Below are positions 43,413 through 52,620 of a stretch of DNA of 64,000 bases, piece by piece. Every line of letters starts with the position of its first letter. Position 1 is the first letter of the stretch. This DNA is from Flavobacterium sp. (GTDB lineage: Bacteria > Bacteroidota > Bacteroidia > Flavobacteriales > Flavobacteriaceae). The notes beneath the pieces are model-generated. The model ran no database searches. It was given only the letters and a program-made list of their open reading frames with translations, and was not told the origin of the DNA. The DNA is taken from positions 1 through 64,000 of the forward strand of contig NZ_JANXTI010000065.1 in NCBI RefSeq assembly GCF_025352425.1, in the 5' to 3' direction. Both the position numbers and the translations under genes were made by a program.

Positions 43413-43655
43413 TGGAAGATTTATATCCATAAAAATAAATTAGGTACATCTGTTTCCTTTAACATTTTTAATATATTTATCTTATTAAATAAAAATGAAG
43501 AAGGAACAGAAATAAGTATCAAAGTTGAAGAATATATAGATTGGCAGATTGTGAATAATGATTTAAATAAGGCATATGCCGTATTTTTTTTGTCAAATTA
43601 TCTCAGCAAATTTGTTTCATCAAGTGGTATTGATATTTATCATAAAATAACTTAG
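43413..43655 (+). pseudogene. Possible remnant of a decayed gene
   Basis: The 369-bp gap 43385-43753 contains an 80-codon open frame with no ATG, ending at TAG 43653-43655. Its translation looks protein-like in part (NEEGTEISIKVEEYIDWQIV, then LNKAYAVFFLSNYLSKFV). The lack of a start and of a recognisable family suggests the tail of a degraded gene. AT-rich chance is also possible. Nothing else is visible in this gap. Confidence 0.3.
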
Positions 43656-43753
43656 GTTGTTTTTATTGTTGTCCTTTTCATTCTGTGTTTTATTCAAGCT
43701 AAATCACACGTTTGAAAAGGCCTTTTTTTAATCATTGCCACATAAATGTTTAG

Positions 43754-45544
43754 ATGAATAGTATAAAAATGAAATTAAGTATACTTTTTGCACTCTTAAT
43801 TTTTACGAGTGATTTTGCATTGGGACAAAAAGTAGTTACCAAAAAACAAATCGATTCCATCAACAATCTTCAGTATGATGTAAAAATTGCCAACACTTCA
43901 AAATCGGTTCAATGGTTTACTGAAAATTTATCCAACGCTCAAAAAACAAAATATCCGCAAGGCATTGCCGATACCTATTCTAATTTGGGTTTGGTGTATT
44001 ATTTTCAAGGGAAATATGATAAAAACACCAATTGCATGCTCAATGCCATTCGGTTGTATGACAAATTGGGATTGAAAAGTAAATTAGCGCATGCTTACGC
44101 AGAATATGGATATCAACTCAAAATCCGTGATATGAAAATGGCGTTGCGCAATATGCAAAAAGGCATAAAACTAGCGGAATCTGTTTCAGATGATTCCCAG
44201 TTAGGAGCTATTTATGATAATTATGGCGTTTTGAAGGAAATGAATAAGGAACTCGATAGTGCGTTGTTTTTTTACAACAAATCTATGGCTATAAAACAAA
44301 AAATTAAAGACAACCTTGGCATTCCATATAGTGCTAATAAAATTGCTTTGGTAAAATTGATGCAAAAAAAGCCATCGGAAGCAAAGCAACTTTTGGACTA
44401 TGCCTACCAAATCAGAGTGAAGATTAAAGATGTTTATGGCATCGCAGAAAATCTCAATTATTATGGTTTCTATTTCAAAGAAATTGGAAACGATAAAGAA
44501 GCAATAAATTACTTTAATCAGGCAGTAGCGTGGAGCAAAAAAAATAATTATCCATCATTATTGGAAGATAATTACAAAGAATTGTCGGATGTGTATGCGC
44601 GAAACAGCGATTTTAAAAAGGCGCTTTTGAACTATAAAAACCATGTGTTGTACAAAGACAGCATTATGAATTTAGACATAAGGTCAAAACAAGCGGAACT
44701 CGATACAGAATACCAAACCGAACAAAAGGAGAAAGAAATTTTGTTGCAAAGAGCCCAAATTGCCGAAAAAAACCTCTGGATATTAGGTGGATTCTCACTG
44801 GCAATGTTTGCTATTTTAATTGGATTGATTTTTTATAACAAACAAAAACAAAAAACAACCCAGCTTCAGAAGGAAAATGAACTGAAAGATGCATTGTTAA
44901 AAATTGAAACCCAAAACAAACTGCAGGAGCAACGCTTACGTATTTCGAGAGATTTGCACGATAATATTGGAGCGCAACTTACCTTTATTATCTCATCTAT
45001 TGACAATTTGAAATACGGTTTTAAAATAGAAGACGAAAAACTTGAAAGCAAACTTAACAGCATCAGTTCTTTTACCAAAGAAACTATTTATGAACTGCGA
45101 GATACAATTTGGGCAATGAACAAAGACGCCATTAACTTTGAGGATTTAAAAACCAGGATTTCTAATTTTATAGAAAATGCCAAAATAGCTTCTCACGGTA
45201 TCGATTTTCAGTTTGTATGTCATGGCGATTTCGAAGATGCTTTTTTTACTTCTATTGAAGGAATGAACATCTACAGAATTATTCAGGAATCTATAAACAA
45301 CGCCCTGAAACATGCCAATGCCAGTAAGGTTTCGGTGAATGTTCGCAGAGAAAATGCCGGTTACGAAATTGAAATTATTGATAACGGCGCCGGATTTGAT
45401 TCGGTCAATACTATTTCAGGCAACGGATTAAATAATCTGAAGAAAAGAGCCAAAGAAATTAACGGAGAAATTTCAGTAACTTCATTAAAACAAAAGGGAA
45501 CTACAGTTTCATTACATCTAAAAACCACAAAATATGCCGGTTAG
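43754..45544 (+). CDS. TPR-containing sensor histidine kinase (HisKA_3 type)
   Basis: This 596-residue protein has a signal peptide (ending ALGQ) and a sensor region of TPR repeats (about 60-310: YSNLGLVYYFQGKYDKN, ELSDVYARNSDFKKALLNYK). One transmembrane helix follows (LWILGGFSLAMFAILIGLIF, about 346-365) and a coiled linker. The kinase has the phospho-acceptor H402 in RISRDLHDNIGAQ, then an ATPase with NNALKHANAS (N box) and IDNGAGFD (G1). This is the NarX/DesK class found with LuxR-type regulators. The partner gene overlaps it by 11 bp. Start may be Met6 (MKLSIL). Confidence 0.94.
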   Translation: MNSIKMKLSILFALLIFTSDFALGQKVVTKKQIDSINNLQYDVKIANTSKSVQWFTENLSNAQKTKYPQGIADTYSNLGLVYYFQGKYDKNTNCMLNAIRLYDKLGLKSKLAHAYAEYGYQLKIRDMKMALRNMQKGIKLAESVSDDSQLGAIYDNYGVLKEMNKELDSALFFYNKSMAIKQKIKDNLGIPYSANKIALVKLMQKKPSEAKQLLDYAYQIRVKIKDVYGIAENLNYYGFYFKEIGNDKEAINYFNQAVAWSKKNNYPSLLEDNYKELSDVYARNSDFKKALLNYKNHVLYKDSIMNLDIRSKQAELDTEYQTEQKEKEILLQRAQIAEKNLWILGGFSLAMFAILIGLIFYNKQKQKTTQLQKENELKDALLKIETQNKLQEQRLRISRDLHDNIGAQLTFIISSIDNLKYGFKIEDEKLESKLNSISSFTKETIYELRDTIWAMNKDAINFEDLKTRISNFIENAKIASHGIDFQFVCHGDFEDAFFTSIEGMNIYRIIQESINNALKHANASKVSVNVRRENAGYEIEIIDNGAGFDSVNTISGNGLNNLKKRAKEINGEISVTSLKQKGTTVSLHLKTTKYAG

Positions 45545-46181
45545 AATAGCTATTGTTGACGATAATGTTTTTCTGCAAAAGGCCATTGCCGAAAAACTAT
45601 CATTTTTTGATGATTTGGTTTTAAAGTTTACCGCTAATGATGGTAATGAAGTACAGCAGAAATTAGAACAAAATAAAAACATCGATTTGATTTTGATGGA
45701 TATCGAAATGCCGGAATGCAACGGTATCGAAGCCACAAAAATTATTAAGTCAAAATATCCGCAAATCAAAATCATAATGCTTACTGTTTTTGACAATGAT
45801 GAAAACATTTTTAATGCTATAAAAGCGGGTGCCGATGGCTATTTGCTAAAGGAAGTAAATCCAAAGGAACTCCATCAGGGCATAATTGAAACACTAAATG
45901 GCGGTGCGGCCATGAATCCTTCAATAGCTTTAAAGACATTGAAACTGCTGCGTAATCCGGTAAATTTCGAACAAAAAAACGATGAAGAAATCAAATTGAC
46001 TCCGAGAGAAGTTGAAGTTTTAGAGCAATTAAGTAAAGGATTGAATTATAACGTGATTGCAGATAATTTGTTCCTTTCTCCATCTACAGTTAGAAAACAT
46101 ATAGAAAACATTTATACGAAACTCCAAGTCCACAACAAGCTCGAAGCTATTCAAAAAGCCCGAAGCAATAATTTGATTTAA
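45534..46181 (+). CDS. NarL/FixJ-type response regulator
   Basis: This 215-residue protein has a receiver domain with D9, D10, phosphorylation site D56 (LILMDIEMP), switch T84 and K106. The LuxR-type HTH near the C-terminus reads LTPREVEVLEQLSKG, NVIADNLFLSPSTVRKHI. It is translationally coupled to the kinase gene by an 11-bp overlap, so the two form a cognate pair. Target genes are not evident. Confidence 0.96.
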   Translation: MPVRIAIVDDNVFLQKAIAEKLSFFDDLVLKFTANDGNEVQQKLEQNKNIDLILMDIEMPECNGIEATKIIKSKYPQIKIIMLTVFDNDENIFNAIKAGADGYLLKEVNPKELHQGIIETLNGGAAMNPSIALKTLKLLRNPVNFEQKNDEEIKLTPREVEVLEQLSKGLNYNVIADNLFLSPSTVRKHIENIYTKLQVHNKLEAIQKARSNNLI

Positions 46182-46205
46182 GTCTAATCCGTTTAAAATA
46201 AATTC

Positions 46206-46213
46206 TATATTTG
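46206..46213 (+). promoter_or_regulatory. Candidate -7 box for the tetR gene
   Basis: TATATTTG matches TAnnTTTG and ends 5 bp before ATG 46219. The transcript would begin at or beside the start codon, suggesting a leaderless or nearly leaderless mRNA. Confidence 0.5.
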
Positions 46214-46218
46214 AAAGG

Positions 46219-46794
46219 ATGAAGATTACCGACAGAAAAACCGAAATCATAAACGTGGCAGCCAAGCTTTTCAAAGAGAAAGGATACAGCGCCGTAACCA
46301 TGCGCGACATTGCCCAAGCCATGGATATCAAAGCGGCAAGTTTGTACAATCACATCAAATCCAAACAGGAAATTCTGGTTTTAATCGTTATCGAAATTGC
46401 CGAAGAATTCACCACCACCATGAACGAAGTTGTAAATTCTAACGAAACCACCATCAAAAAAATAGAAAGGATCATCCAGTTACACATCGATATTACCTTG
46501 CGCGATGCCAATGCCTTGGCATGTTTAAACAACGATTGGATGCATTTGGCTGATGCCGAATTGACGTATTTTATCAAAATGAGGGAAGATTATGAAGAAA
46601 ATTTCCGAACTATAATCAAAAAAGGAATTGCTGACGGTGAAATCAAAAACCTCAATCTGGAAGTGATTATTTTCTCCACACTTTCTACGTTGCGTACACT
46701 CTATCTTTGGTACGGAAAGAAAAAAAGCCCTGATCCTGCAGTCTTAAAATCAAACATGATTAAGGTTTTATTAAACGGAATTGTAGTTATTTAG
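46219..46794 (+). CDS. TetR-family regulator of the phenylacetate cluster
   Basis: This 191-residue protein has an N-terminal TetR HTH (RKTEIINVAAKLFKEKGYSA, VTMRDIAQAMDIKAASLYNH) and a helical ligand-binding C-terminus (DITLRDANALACLNNDWMHL). It lies 115 bp upstream of paaE on the same strand. A perfect 20-bp palindrome lies between the two genes, so it very probably represses the paa operon until an aryl-CoA ligand such as phenylacetyl-CoA binds, as PaaR-type TetR proteins do elsewhere. That role is inferred from context. Confidence 0.88.
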   Translation: MKITDRKTEIINVAAKLFKEKGYSAVTMRDIAQAMDIKAASLYNHIKSKQEILVLIVIEIAEEFTTTMNEVVNSNETTIKKIERIIQLHIDITLRDANALACLNNDWMHLADAELTYFIKMREDYEENFRTIIKKGIADGEIKNLNLEVIIFSTLSTLRTLYLWYGKKKSPDPAVLKSNMIKVLLNGIVVI

Positions 46795-46858
46795 TTTCCT
46801 GATAATCAGCGGTTATTAATTTTTCAAACGTTATCGTAACTTTTTAATAATTATTCCT

Positions 46859-46866
46859 TAATTTTG
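46859..46866 (+). promoter_or_regulatory. -7 box of the paa operon
   Basis: TAATTTTG matches TAnnTTTG. The expected start of transcription falls at the left edge of the palindrome at 46873, so a bound repressor would block initiation. Confidence 0.6.
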
Positions 46867-46872
46867 CATAGT

Positions 46873-46892
46873 AAACTAACAATTGTTAGTTT
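46873..46892. promoter_or_regulatory. Perfect palindromic operator of the paa operon
   Basis: AAACTAACAATTGTTAGTTT is its own reverse complement over all 20 bp. It lies just downstream of the -7 box and 18 bp before the paaE ATG. Length, symmetry and position fit a TetR-family operator. Confidence 0.8.
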
Positions 46893-46909
46893 TATCGTAA
46901 ATCAGATTT

Positions 46910-47983
46910 ATGGCAAAATTTCACAGCATTAAAGTGGCAGATGTTTATAAAGTAACCAAAGATTGTTCGGTAATTACGTTCGATATTCCTGCGGAATTGC
47001 AGGAAGAATTCCAATTCAAACAAGGACAGCATCTAACGTTGAGAGCCAATATCAACGGCAAAGATGAAAGACGTTCCTATTCGTTATGCTCCAGTCCAAT
47101 GGAAAACAAATGGCAGGTAGCAGTTAAAAAAATTAGCGAAGGTGTTTTTTCCACTTTCGTAAATGATACGTTAAAAAAAGGCGATTCACTCGATTTAATT
47201 GCGCCACACGGAGCTTTCCACACAAATGTCAATCCGGCGCATGCCAAAAACTATATCGCTTTTGCCGCCGGCAGCGGAATAACGCCAATACTTTCCATCA
47301 TCAAAACACATTTGGCTGCCGAACCGAAAAGCACTTTTAAACTGTTTTATCTTAATCGAACCGTTAAATCAATTATCTTTAAAGAGGAAATTGAGCAACT
47401 AAAAAATAAATATTTCGGACGTTTTGAAATCTTTCATTTCTTAACCAAAGAACACCGAAACATTGAGCTTTTGAACGGAAGATTTTCAAAAGAAAAACTC
47501 CAAATCCTAACCGATAAAATCATCGATATACCATCCACAGACGATTGTTTTATCTGCGGTCCGGAACAAATGATTTACCTGTTGCGAGATGAGTTAACAG
47601 CAGCCGGATTGCCCAAGGAAAAAATACATTTCGAGCTGTTCAACACAGGAATATCAGAAGAAGACAAACAAAGAATTAGCAAAATAGTTGAGAAAAAAGT
47701 CGAAGGAACAGAAGTCACGGTAATCGATGGCGGAAAAGAATTCCATTTCGTTATGGACGAAGCCTATGACAACATTCTCGACAGCGCCATCGCCGCGGGA
47801 GCTGATTTGCCGTTCGCCTGCAAAGGCGGAGTTTGCAGCACCTGCCGATGCAAAATTGTAGAAGGTACTGCCGAAATGAAAGTGAATTATGCACTTGACG
47901 CCAGTGAAGTAGCTAAAAATTACATACTGAGTTGCCAAGCCGTACCAACATCCAAAAAGGTTGTGGTCGATTTTGGTGGTTAA
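46910..47983 (+). CDS. paaE: Phenylacetyl-CoA epoxidase reductase subunit
   Basis: This 357-residue oxidoreductase has FAD-binding RSYSL (55-59) and the NAD-binding GSGITP (121-126) and CGPEQM (216-221). A plant-type [2Fe-2S] domain follows with ligands C304, C309, C312 and C342 (Cx4Cx2Cx29C). It passes electrons from NADPH to the PaaABC di-iron epoxidase. It is first in the operon here, separated from paaA by a 70-bp repeat element. Confidence 0.96.
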   Translation: MAKFHSIKVADVYKVTKDCSVITFDIPAELQEEFQFKQGQHLTLRANINGKDERRSYSLCSSPMENKWQVAVKKISEGVFSTFVNDTLKKGDSLDLIAPHGAFHTNVNPAHAKNYIAFAAGSGITPILSIIKTHLAAEPKSTFKLFYLNRTVKSIIFKEEIEQLKNKYFGRFEIFHFLTKEHRNIELLNGRFSKEKLQILTDKIIDIPSTDDCFICGPEQMIYLLRDELTAAGLPKEKIHFELFNTGISEEDKQRISKIVEKKVEGTEVTVIDGGKEFHFVMDEAYDNILDSAIAAGADLPFACKGGVCSTCRCKIVEGTAEMKVNYALDASEVAKNYILSCQAVPTSKKVVVDFGG

Positions 47984-47985
47984 TT

Positions 47986-48054
47986 AGGAGCTGATCCCGC
48001 TATCCGCTATATCTTTTGTTAAAAAACAAAAGGATACCGCTACTATCGGGGCTA
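47986..48054. repeat. CCCGCTAT-CTATCGGGGCTA intergenic repeat, copy 1
   Basis: GGAGCTGATCCCGCTATCCG opens and CTACTATCGGGGCTA closes the element. The middle forms a hairpin (TCTTTTGTT against AACAAAAGGA). Related copies lie at 53028, 56873 and 62930. Confidence 0.75.
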
Positions 48055-48100
48055 AAAAAGAAATGATAAGTACACAATAACTGAACATTAAATAGAAATT

Positions 48101-49057
48101 ATGTCAGAGAAAGAGGTTAAAAATTTAGAAGAACAATTCGATGCCCGCATCGCCCGCGACGAAAAAATCGAGCCCAAAGACTGGATGCCCGAAAAATACC
48201 GTCAAACACACATTCGTCAAATGTCGCAACACGCACATTCCGAAATCGTAGGCATGCTGCCCGAAGGAAATTGGGTAACGCGCGCTCCGTCGCTACGAAG
48301 AAAAGTAGCCTTATTGGCCAAAATCCAGGACGAAGCCGGTCACGGATTGTACCTATACAGCGCCTGTGAAACCTTGGGCATTTCCCGTGAAGAATTATAT
48401 GAACAACTGCATTCAGGCAAAGCCAAATATTCCAGCATATTCAATTATCCAACATTAACCTGGGCCGACATGGGTGCGATTGGCTGGTTGGTTGACGGTG
48501 CTGCCATTATCAATCAGGTGCCTTTATGTGCAACCTCATTTGGACCTTACGCCCGTGCAATGGTTCGTGTATGCAAGGAAGAAAGTTTTCACCAACGTCA
48601 GGGTTTTCAAATCATGATGACGTTGGCTGAAGGAACACCCGAACAAAAAGCGATGGCACAAGATGCATTGAACCGTTGGTGGTTTCCGTCATTAATGATG
48701 CTGGGACCAACTGACGCCGCCTCAGTTCACACTGAGCAATCCATGAAATGGAAACTGAAACGCAAAACCAATGACGAATTACGTCAGCAATTTGTAGATC
48801 AAACCGTGCCGCAAGCGGACATGATTGGCTTAACCATTCCGGATCCAACATTGAAATGGAACGAAGAAACCAAACATTACGAATTTGGCGAATTGGATTG
48901 GGACGAGTTTTGGCAGGTGGTTAAAGGCCACGGACCGTGCAACAAACTAAGGATTGATGCCCGTAAAAAAGCATGGAGCAATGGCGAATGGGTTCGTGAT
49001 GCCGCCATGGCTTACGCCGAAAAACAAACAAATAAAGAATTAGAAAGAGCAGTATAA
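48101..49057 (+). CDS. paaA: Phenylacetyl-CoA epoxidase catalytic subunit A
   Basis: This 318-residue ferritin-like protein has di-iron ligands in the helices ISQHAHSE-type [27 protein letters not shown] and [14 protein letters not shown]. It inserts oxygen into the ring of phenylacetyl-CoA, giving the 1,2-epoxide. The C-terminal region around [20 protein letters not shown] is typical of PaaA. It is the catalytic subunit of the PaaABCE complex. Confidence 0.97.
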   Translation: MSEKEVKNLEEQFDARIARDEKIEPKDWMPEKYRQTHIRQMSQHAHSEIVGMLPEGNWVTRAPSLRRKVALLAKIQDEAGHGLYLYSACETLGISREELYEQLHSGKAKYSSIFNYPTLTWADMGAIGWLVDGAAIINQVPLCATSFGPYARAMVRVCKEESFHQRQGFQIMMTLAEGTPEQKAMAQDALNRWWFPSLMMLGPTDAASVHTEQSMKWKLKRKTNDELRQQFVDQTVPQADMIGLTIPDPTLKWNEETKHYEFGELDWDEFWQVVKGHGPCNKLRIDARKKAWSNGEWVRDAAMAYAEKQTNKELERAV

Positions 49058-49089
49058 ATTGTTATCAGTTCTCTGTTCTCTGTTTTAAA

Positions 49090-49118
49090 CGGACAACCGA
49101 CAACCGACGACGGACAAC
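49090..49118. repeat. CCGACAAC-type low-complexity repeat between paaA and paaB
   Basis: Short units CGGACAAC, CGACAAC, CGACGA, CGGACAAC follow one another. The same words recur inside the E2 gene at 58918-58950. Confidence 0.6.
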
Positions 49119-49127
49119 TTTAAAACT

Positions 49128-49409
49128 ATGAAAAACTGGCCACTTTGGGAGGTATTTATCAGAAGTAAAAACGGATTAGAACACCGTCATTGCGGTTCCC
49201 TTCACGCAAGTGATGCAACGATGGCGCTAGAAAACGCTCGCGATGTCTATACCCGCAGAATGGAAGGCGTGAGCATTTGGGTCGTTCCATCAGCGCAAAT
49301 CACAGCATCCAACCCGGAAAATAGCGCAGAGCTTTTTGATCCTGCAAAAGATAAAGCCTACCGTCATCCAACGTTTTATGAACTTCCGGACGAATTAAAA
49401 CACATGTAA
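49128..49409 (+). CDS. paaB: Phenylacetyl-CoA epoxidase subunit B
   Basis: This 93-residue protein has the PaaB pattern: NWPLWEVFIRSKNGLEHRHC, then HASDATMALENARDVYTRR and IWVVPSAQI. PaaB bridges PaaAC heterodimers. The stop lies one base before the paaC ATG. Confidence 0.96.
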   Translation: MKNWPLWEVFIRSKNGLEHRHCGSLHASDATMALENARDVYTRRMEGVSIWVVPSAQITASNPENSAELFDPAKDKAYRHPTFYELPDELKHM

Positions 49410-49410
49410 G

Positions 49411-50163
49411 ATGAAAGACAATTTAGTGCAATACATCTACGGAATTGCCGATAACGCACTGATTTTGGGCCAGCGTTTAGGCGAACTTTGCGGACACGGG
49501 CCAAGCTTGGAAACTGATATTGCCATGACTAATATTTCGCTCGATTTGTTGGGGCAAGTGCGTAGTTACTACCAATACGCGGCGCAATTACAAGGTGGAG
49601 ACGTCACCGAAGACACCATCGCTTTTTTGCGTTTGGAAAGAGAATACAAAAATATACTGCTGGTTGAACAACCAAATACCGATTTTGCTTATTCCATCAC
49701 AAGACAATTCCTGTTCGATATTTTTCATTTGGCTTTATTGGAACAATTGCAAAACAGCAAAGATGAAATGCTTTCGGCCATTGCCAAAAAAAGCATCAAG
49801 GAAGTTTTATACCACACGCGTTTCTCTTCTGACTGGATCAAAAGATTAGGAGATGGTACCGAAGAAAGCCACGATCGTATCCAAACAGCGATGAATGATT
49901 TATGGATTTTTACAGATGAATTATTCCACCAGACAGATGCAGACAAAGCAATTGTTACCGAAGGAATCGGTGTAGATGTGACACTTTTAAAAGCAGGTTT
50001 TTATCAAAAGATAAATGCTATTTTAGAAGAAGCAACATTGCAACAGCCAGCCATTGAATACTTCCAAAAAGGAGGAAAGTTAGGAATTCACAGTGAACAC
50101 ATGGGTTACATTTTGACAGAAATGCAGTTCATGCAAAAAACGTATCCCAACATGAATTGGTAA
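49411..50163 (+). CDS. paaC: Phenylacetyl-CoA epoxidase structural subunit C
   Basis: This 250-residue helical, ferritin-like protein (LILGQRLGELCGHGPSLETD, TNISLDLLGQVRSYYQYAAQ) is the non-catalytic partner of PaaA. FSSDWIKRLGDGTEESHDRI is conserved in the family. It supports PaaA stability and CoA-substrate binding. Confidence 0.96.
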   Translation: MKDNLVQYIYGIADNALILGQRLGELCGHGPSLETDIAMTNISLDLLGQVRSYYQYAAQLQGGDVTEDTIAFLRLEREYKNILLVEQPNTDFAYSITRQFLFDIFHLALLEQLQNSKDEMLSAIAKKSIKEVLYHTRFSSDWIKRLGDGTEESHDRIQTAMNDLWIFTDELFHQTDADKAIVTEGIGVDVTLLKAGFYQKINAILEEATLQQPAIEYFQKGGKLGIHSEHMGYILTEMQFMQKTYPNMNW

Positions 50164-50164
50164 A

Positions 50165-50665
50165 ATGACGGCAACTGAACTTCATATCGACCAACAACTG
50201 TTTGATATACTCGAAACAGTATCAGACCCGGAAATTCCCGTACTTTCCATCATGGAGATGGGAGTAGTACACTCGGCAATATTGGTAAATGACGTAGTTG
50301 AGGTCGAAATTACGCCAACATACAGCGGTTGTCCAGCCATGGATGTAATTACGGATGATATCAAATCAGCCTTCAAACAGAAAGGGTTTCAAACCAATGT
50401 TAAGTTAGTATTGTCACCAGCCTGGACCACCGATTGGATTACGCCAAAAGGACGCGTAGCTTTAGAAAAATACGGGATTGCTTCTCCGTTAACTGCTGAG
50501 GCAGACAAAGAAGCATTATTAGGAAACAAAAAAGTTGTGAAATGTCCGCAATGCGGATCATTGAACACAAAACTAGTCAGTCAGTTCGGATCCACAGCCT
50601 GCAAAGCATTCTTTCAATGCGAAGATTGTTTGGAGCCGTTTGACTATTTCAAATGTTTAAAATAA
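50165..50665 (+). CDS. paaD: Phenylacetyl-CoA epoxidase maturation protein
   Basis: This 166-residue protein has the DUF59/MIP18 fold (ETVSDPEIPVLSIMEMGVVH, TPTYSGCPAMDVITDDIKSA). A four-cysteine zinc ribbon follows (KCPQCGSLNTKLV, CEDCLEPFDYFKC). PaaD is thought to assist Fe-S cluster or di-iron loading. It lies one base after paaC. Confidence 0.95.
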   Translation: MTATELHIDQQLFDILETVSDPEIPVLSIMEMGVVHSAILVNDVVEVEITPTYSGCPAMDVITDDIKSAFKQKGFQTNVKLVLSPAWTTDWITPKGRVALEKYGIASPLTAEADKEALLGNKKVVKCPQCGSLNTKLVSQFGSTACKAFFQCEDCLEPFDYFKCLK

Positions 50666-50672
50666 AGTATAG

Positions 50673-51452
50673 ATGAGTTCAGTACTTCTTAAAATAGAAA
50701 ACAACATCGCGTTTATTAATTTAAACCGACCGGAAGTTTTTAATAGTTTCAATCGTGAAATGGCTTTGTCATTACAAAACATATTGGACGATTGTGATAA
50801 TGATGCCAACGTTCGCGCTATTGTAATCACCGGAAATGGAAAAGCTTTTTGTGCCGGACAAGACTTAAAGGAAGTTACCGATCCCGAACTGAATCCAGGT
50901 TTCAGAAAAATCCTTGAAGAACACTATGGTCCCATTATTCAAAGAATCAGGACCATAGAGAAACCGGTGGTAGCCGCTGTAAACGGTGTAGCCGCTGGTG
51001 CAGGAGCTAATATAGCTTTAGCCTGTGACATCGTGGTTGCCGCGGAAAATGCCAGTTTTATCCAGGCGTTTAGTAAAATCGGATTGGTTCCTGACAGCGC
51101 CGGAACATTTTTCCTTCCGAGATTAATCGGATTCCAAAAAGCTTCCGCCATAATGATGTTGGGCGATAAAATAAGTGCATTGGAAGCTTTTAATATGGGA
51201 ATGATATATAAAATAATTGCATCGGGACTATTTGAAGAAGAGGTTTGCAATTTAGCGATGACTTTAGCTCAAATGCCCACAAAGGCTTTAGGTTTAACCA
51301 AAAGATTATTAAACCAATCGATGACCAATAATTTGGAACAACAACTCGCATTGGAAAGTGATTTGCAGATTGAAGCCAGTTCGTCCAACGATTACAAAGA
51401 AGGCGTAACCGCTTTTGTAGAAAAAAGAACGCCGGAGTTTAAAGGAAATTAG
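50673..51452 (+). CDS. paaG: 1,2-epoxyphenylacetyl-CoA isomerase
   Basis: This 259-residue crotonase has the oxyanion-hole regions GKAFCAGQDLKEV and GVAAGAGANIALACDI, and PaaG-like FIQAFSKIGLVPDSAGTFFL with the catalytic Asp. Its place between paaD and paaH and this motif favour the ring-expanding epoxide-to-oxepin isomerase over a plain hydratase. The second crotonase gene downstream would be PaaF. Confidence 0.85.
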   Translation: MSSVLLKIENNIAFINLNRPEVFNSFNREMALSLQNILDDCDNDANVRAIVITGNGKAFCAGQDLKEVTDPELNPGFRKILEEHYGPIIQRIRTIEKPVVAAVNGVAAGAGANIALACDIVVAAENASFIQAFSKIGLVPDSAGTFFLPRLIGFQKASAIMMLGDKISALEAFNMGMIYKIIASGLFEEEVCNLAMTLAQMPTKALGLTKRLLNQSMTNNLEQQLALESDLQIEASSSNDYKEGVTAFVEKRTPEFKGN

Positions 51453-51453
51453 T

Positions 51454-52620
51454 ATGAAAGTAGCAGTTATAGGTTCCGGAACCATGGGAAGCGGTATTGC
51501 GCAGGTAGCTGCCACAGCAGGTTGTGACGTAAAAATTTACGACACCAATCTAGATGCCTTATCCAAAAGCAAGGCGGCTTTAGAAAGTACTTTATCTAAA
51601 TTAGTTGAAAAAGGAAAAATCGAGGCCAGCGAAAAATCCCGAATCACTCAAAACATTGCCTATGTTCACGCTTTAGGCGATTTGTCGCACTCCGATTTGG
51701 TGATTGAAGCCATAGTCGAAAATGCTGACATCAAACGAAAATTGTTTTCTGAACTCGAAAATTATGTGTCGCCAGAAACAATCTTGGCTTCCAATACGTC
51801 TTCATTATCAATAGCTTCCATTGCCGCTTCCTGCCATAAGCCGGAACGCGTTATTGGAATTCACTTTTTTAATCCAGCACCATTAATGCAGTTGGTTGAG
51901 ATTATTCCTGCCGTACAAACCAGCGAGGAAGTTTTAAAAATTACTATCCAAACTATAACCAACTGGAAAAAAGTGGTTGCCGTAGTGAAAGACACTCCGG
52001 GATTTATCGTAAACCGCGTCGCCAGGCCATTTTACAGCGAAAGCCTACGAATGTATGAAGAAGGCGTAGCTGACTTTGCCACCATCGACTGGAGTTTAAA
52101 AACTATTGGCGGATTCAGAATGGGACCATTCGAACTAATGGATTTCATCGGAAACGATGTCAATTATGCCGTAACCGAAAGTGTTTTCACAGCCTTCTAT
52201 TTTGACCCCAAATTTAAACCATCATTTACACAAAAACGTTTGACAGAAGCTGGTTTCTTCGGAAGAAAAACGGGAAGAGGCTTTTATAATTACAATCAAC
52301 AAGCTGTCACCTCGAGCGCAGTCGAGAGGCCCAAAGAAGATTTAGCTTTGGCACAAACCATATTCGAACGTGTTATTGTTATGCTTATCAACGAAGCAGC
52401 TGATACATTGTTTCTGAACATAGCTTCCGCTAAAGACATCGACAATGCCATGACAAAAGGCGTAAATTATCCAAAAGGATTATTGGAATGGGCAGACGAA
52501 TTAGGCATAAAATGGTGCGTAGAAAAACTCGACGCGTTATACAATGAATACCATGAAGACCGCTATCGTTGCAGCCCGATTTTAAGAAGAATGAGTGCAG
52601 TTAATAAAACTTTTTTCTAA
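51454..52620 (+). CDS. paaH: 3-hydroxyadipyl-CoA dehydrogenase
   Basis: This 388-residue 3-hydroxyacyl-CoA dehydrogenase has a Rossmann N-terminus (VAVIGSGTMGSGIAQVAA), NTSSLSIASIAA, the catalytic HFFNPAPLM block and GGFRMGPFELMDFIGNDVN in the C-terminal domain. It oxidises 3-hydroxyadipyl-CoA to 3-oxoadipyl-CoA with NAD. Residues VTSSAVERP come from a dispersed repeat at 52306-52331 between the two C-terminal lobes (just after GRKTGRGFYNYN). The stop overlaps the paaI start (TAATG). Confidence 0.93.
   Translation: MKVAVIGSGTMGSGIAQVAATAGCDVKIYDTNLDALSKSKAALESTLSKLVEKGKIEASEKSRITQNIAYVHALGDLSHSDLVIEAIVENADIKRKLFSELENYVSPETILASNTSSLSIASIAASCHKPERVIGIHFFNPAPLMQLVEIIPAVQTSEEVLKITIQTITNWKKVVAVVKDTPGFIVNRVARPFYSESLRMYEEGVADFATIDWSLKTIGGFRMGPFELMDFIGNDVNYAVTESVFTAFYFDPKFKPSFTQKRLTEAGFFGRKTGRGFYNYNQQAVTSSAVERPKEDLALAQTIFERVIVMLINEAADTLFLNIASAKDIDNAMTKGVNYPKGLLEWADELGIKWCVEKLDALYNEYHEDRYRCSPILRRMSAVNKTFF
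52306..52331. repeat. CGAGCGCAGTCGAG-family repeat inside paaH
   Basis: GTCACCTCGAGCGCAGTCGA is read as VTSSAVE, the same phase as in alaS (34820-34843). It forms a CCTCGA/TCGAGAGG dyad. Confidence 0.7.
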
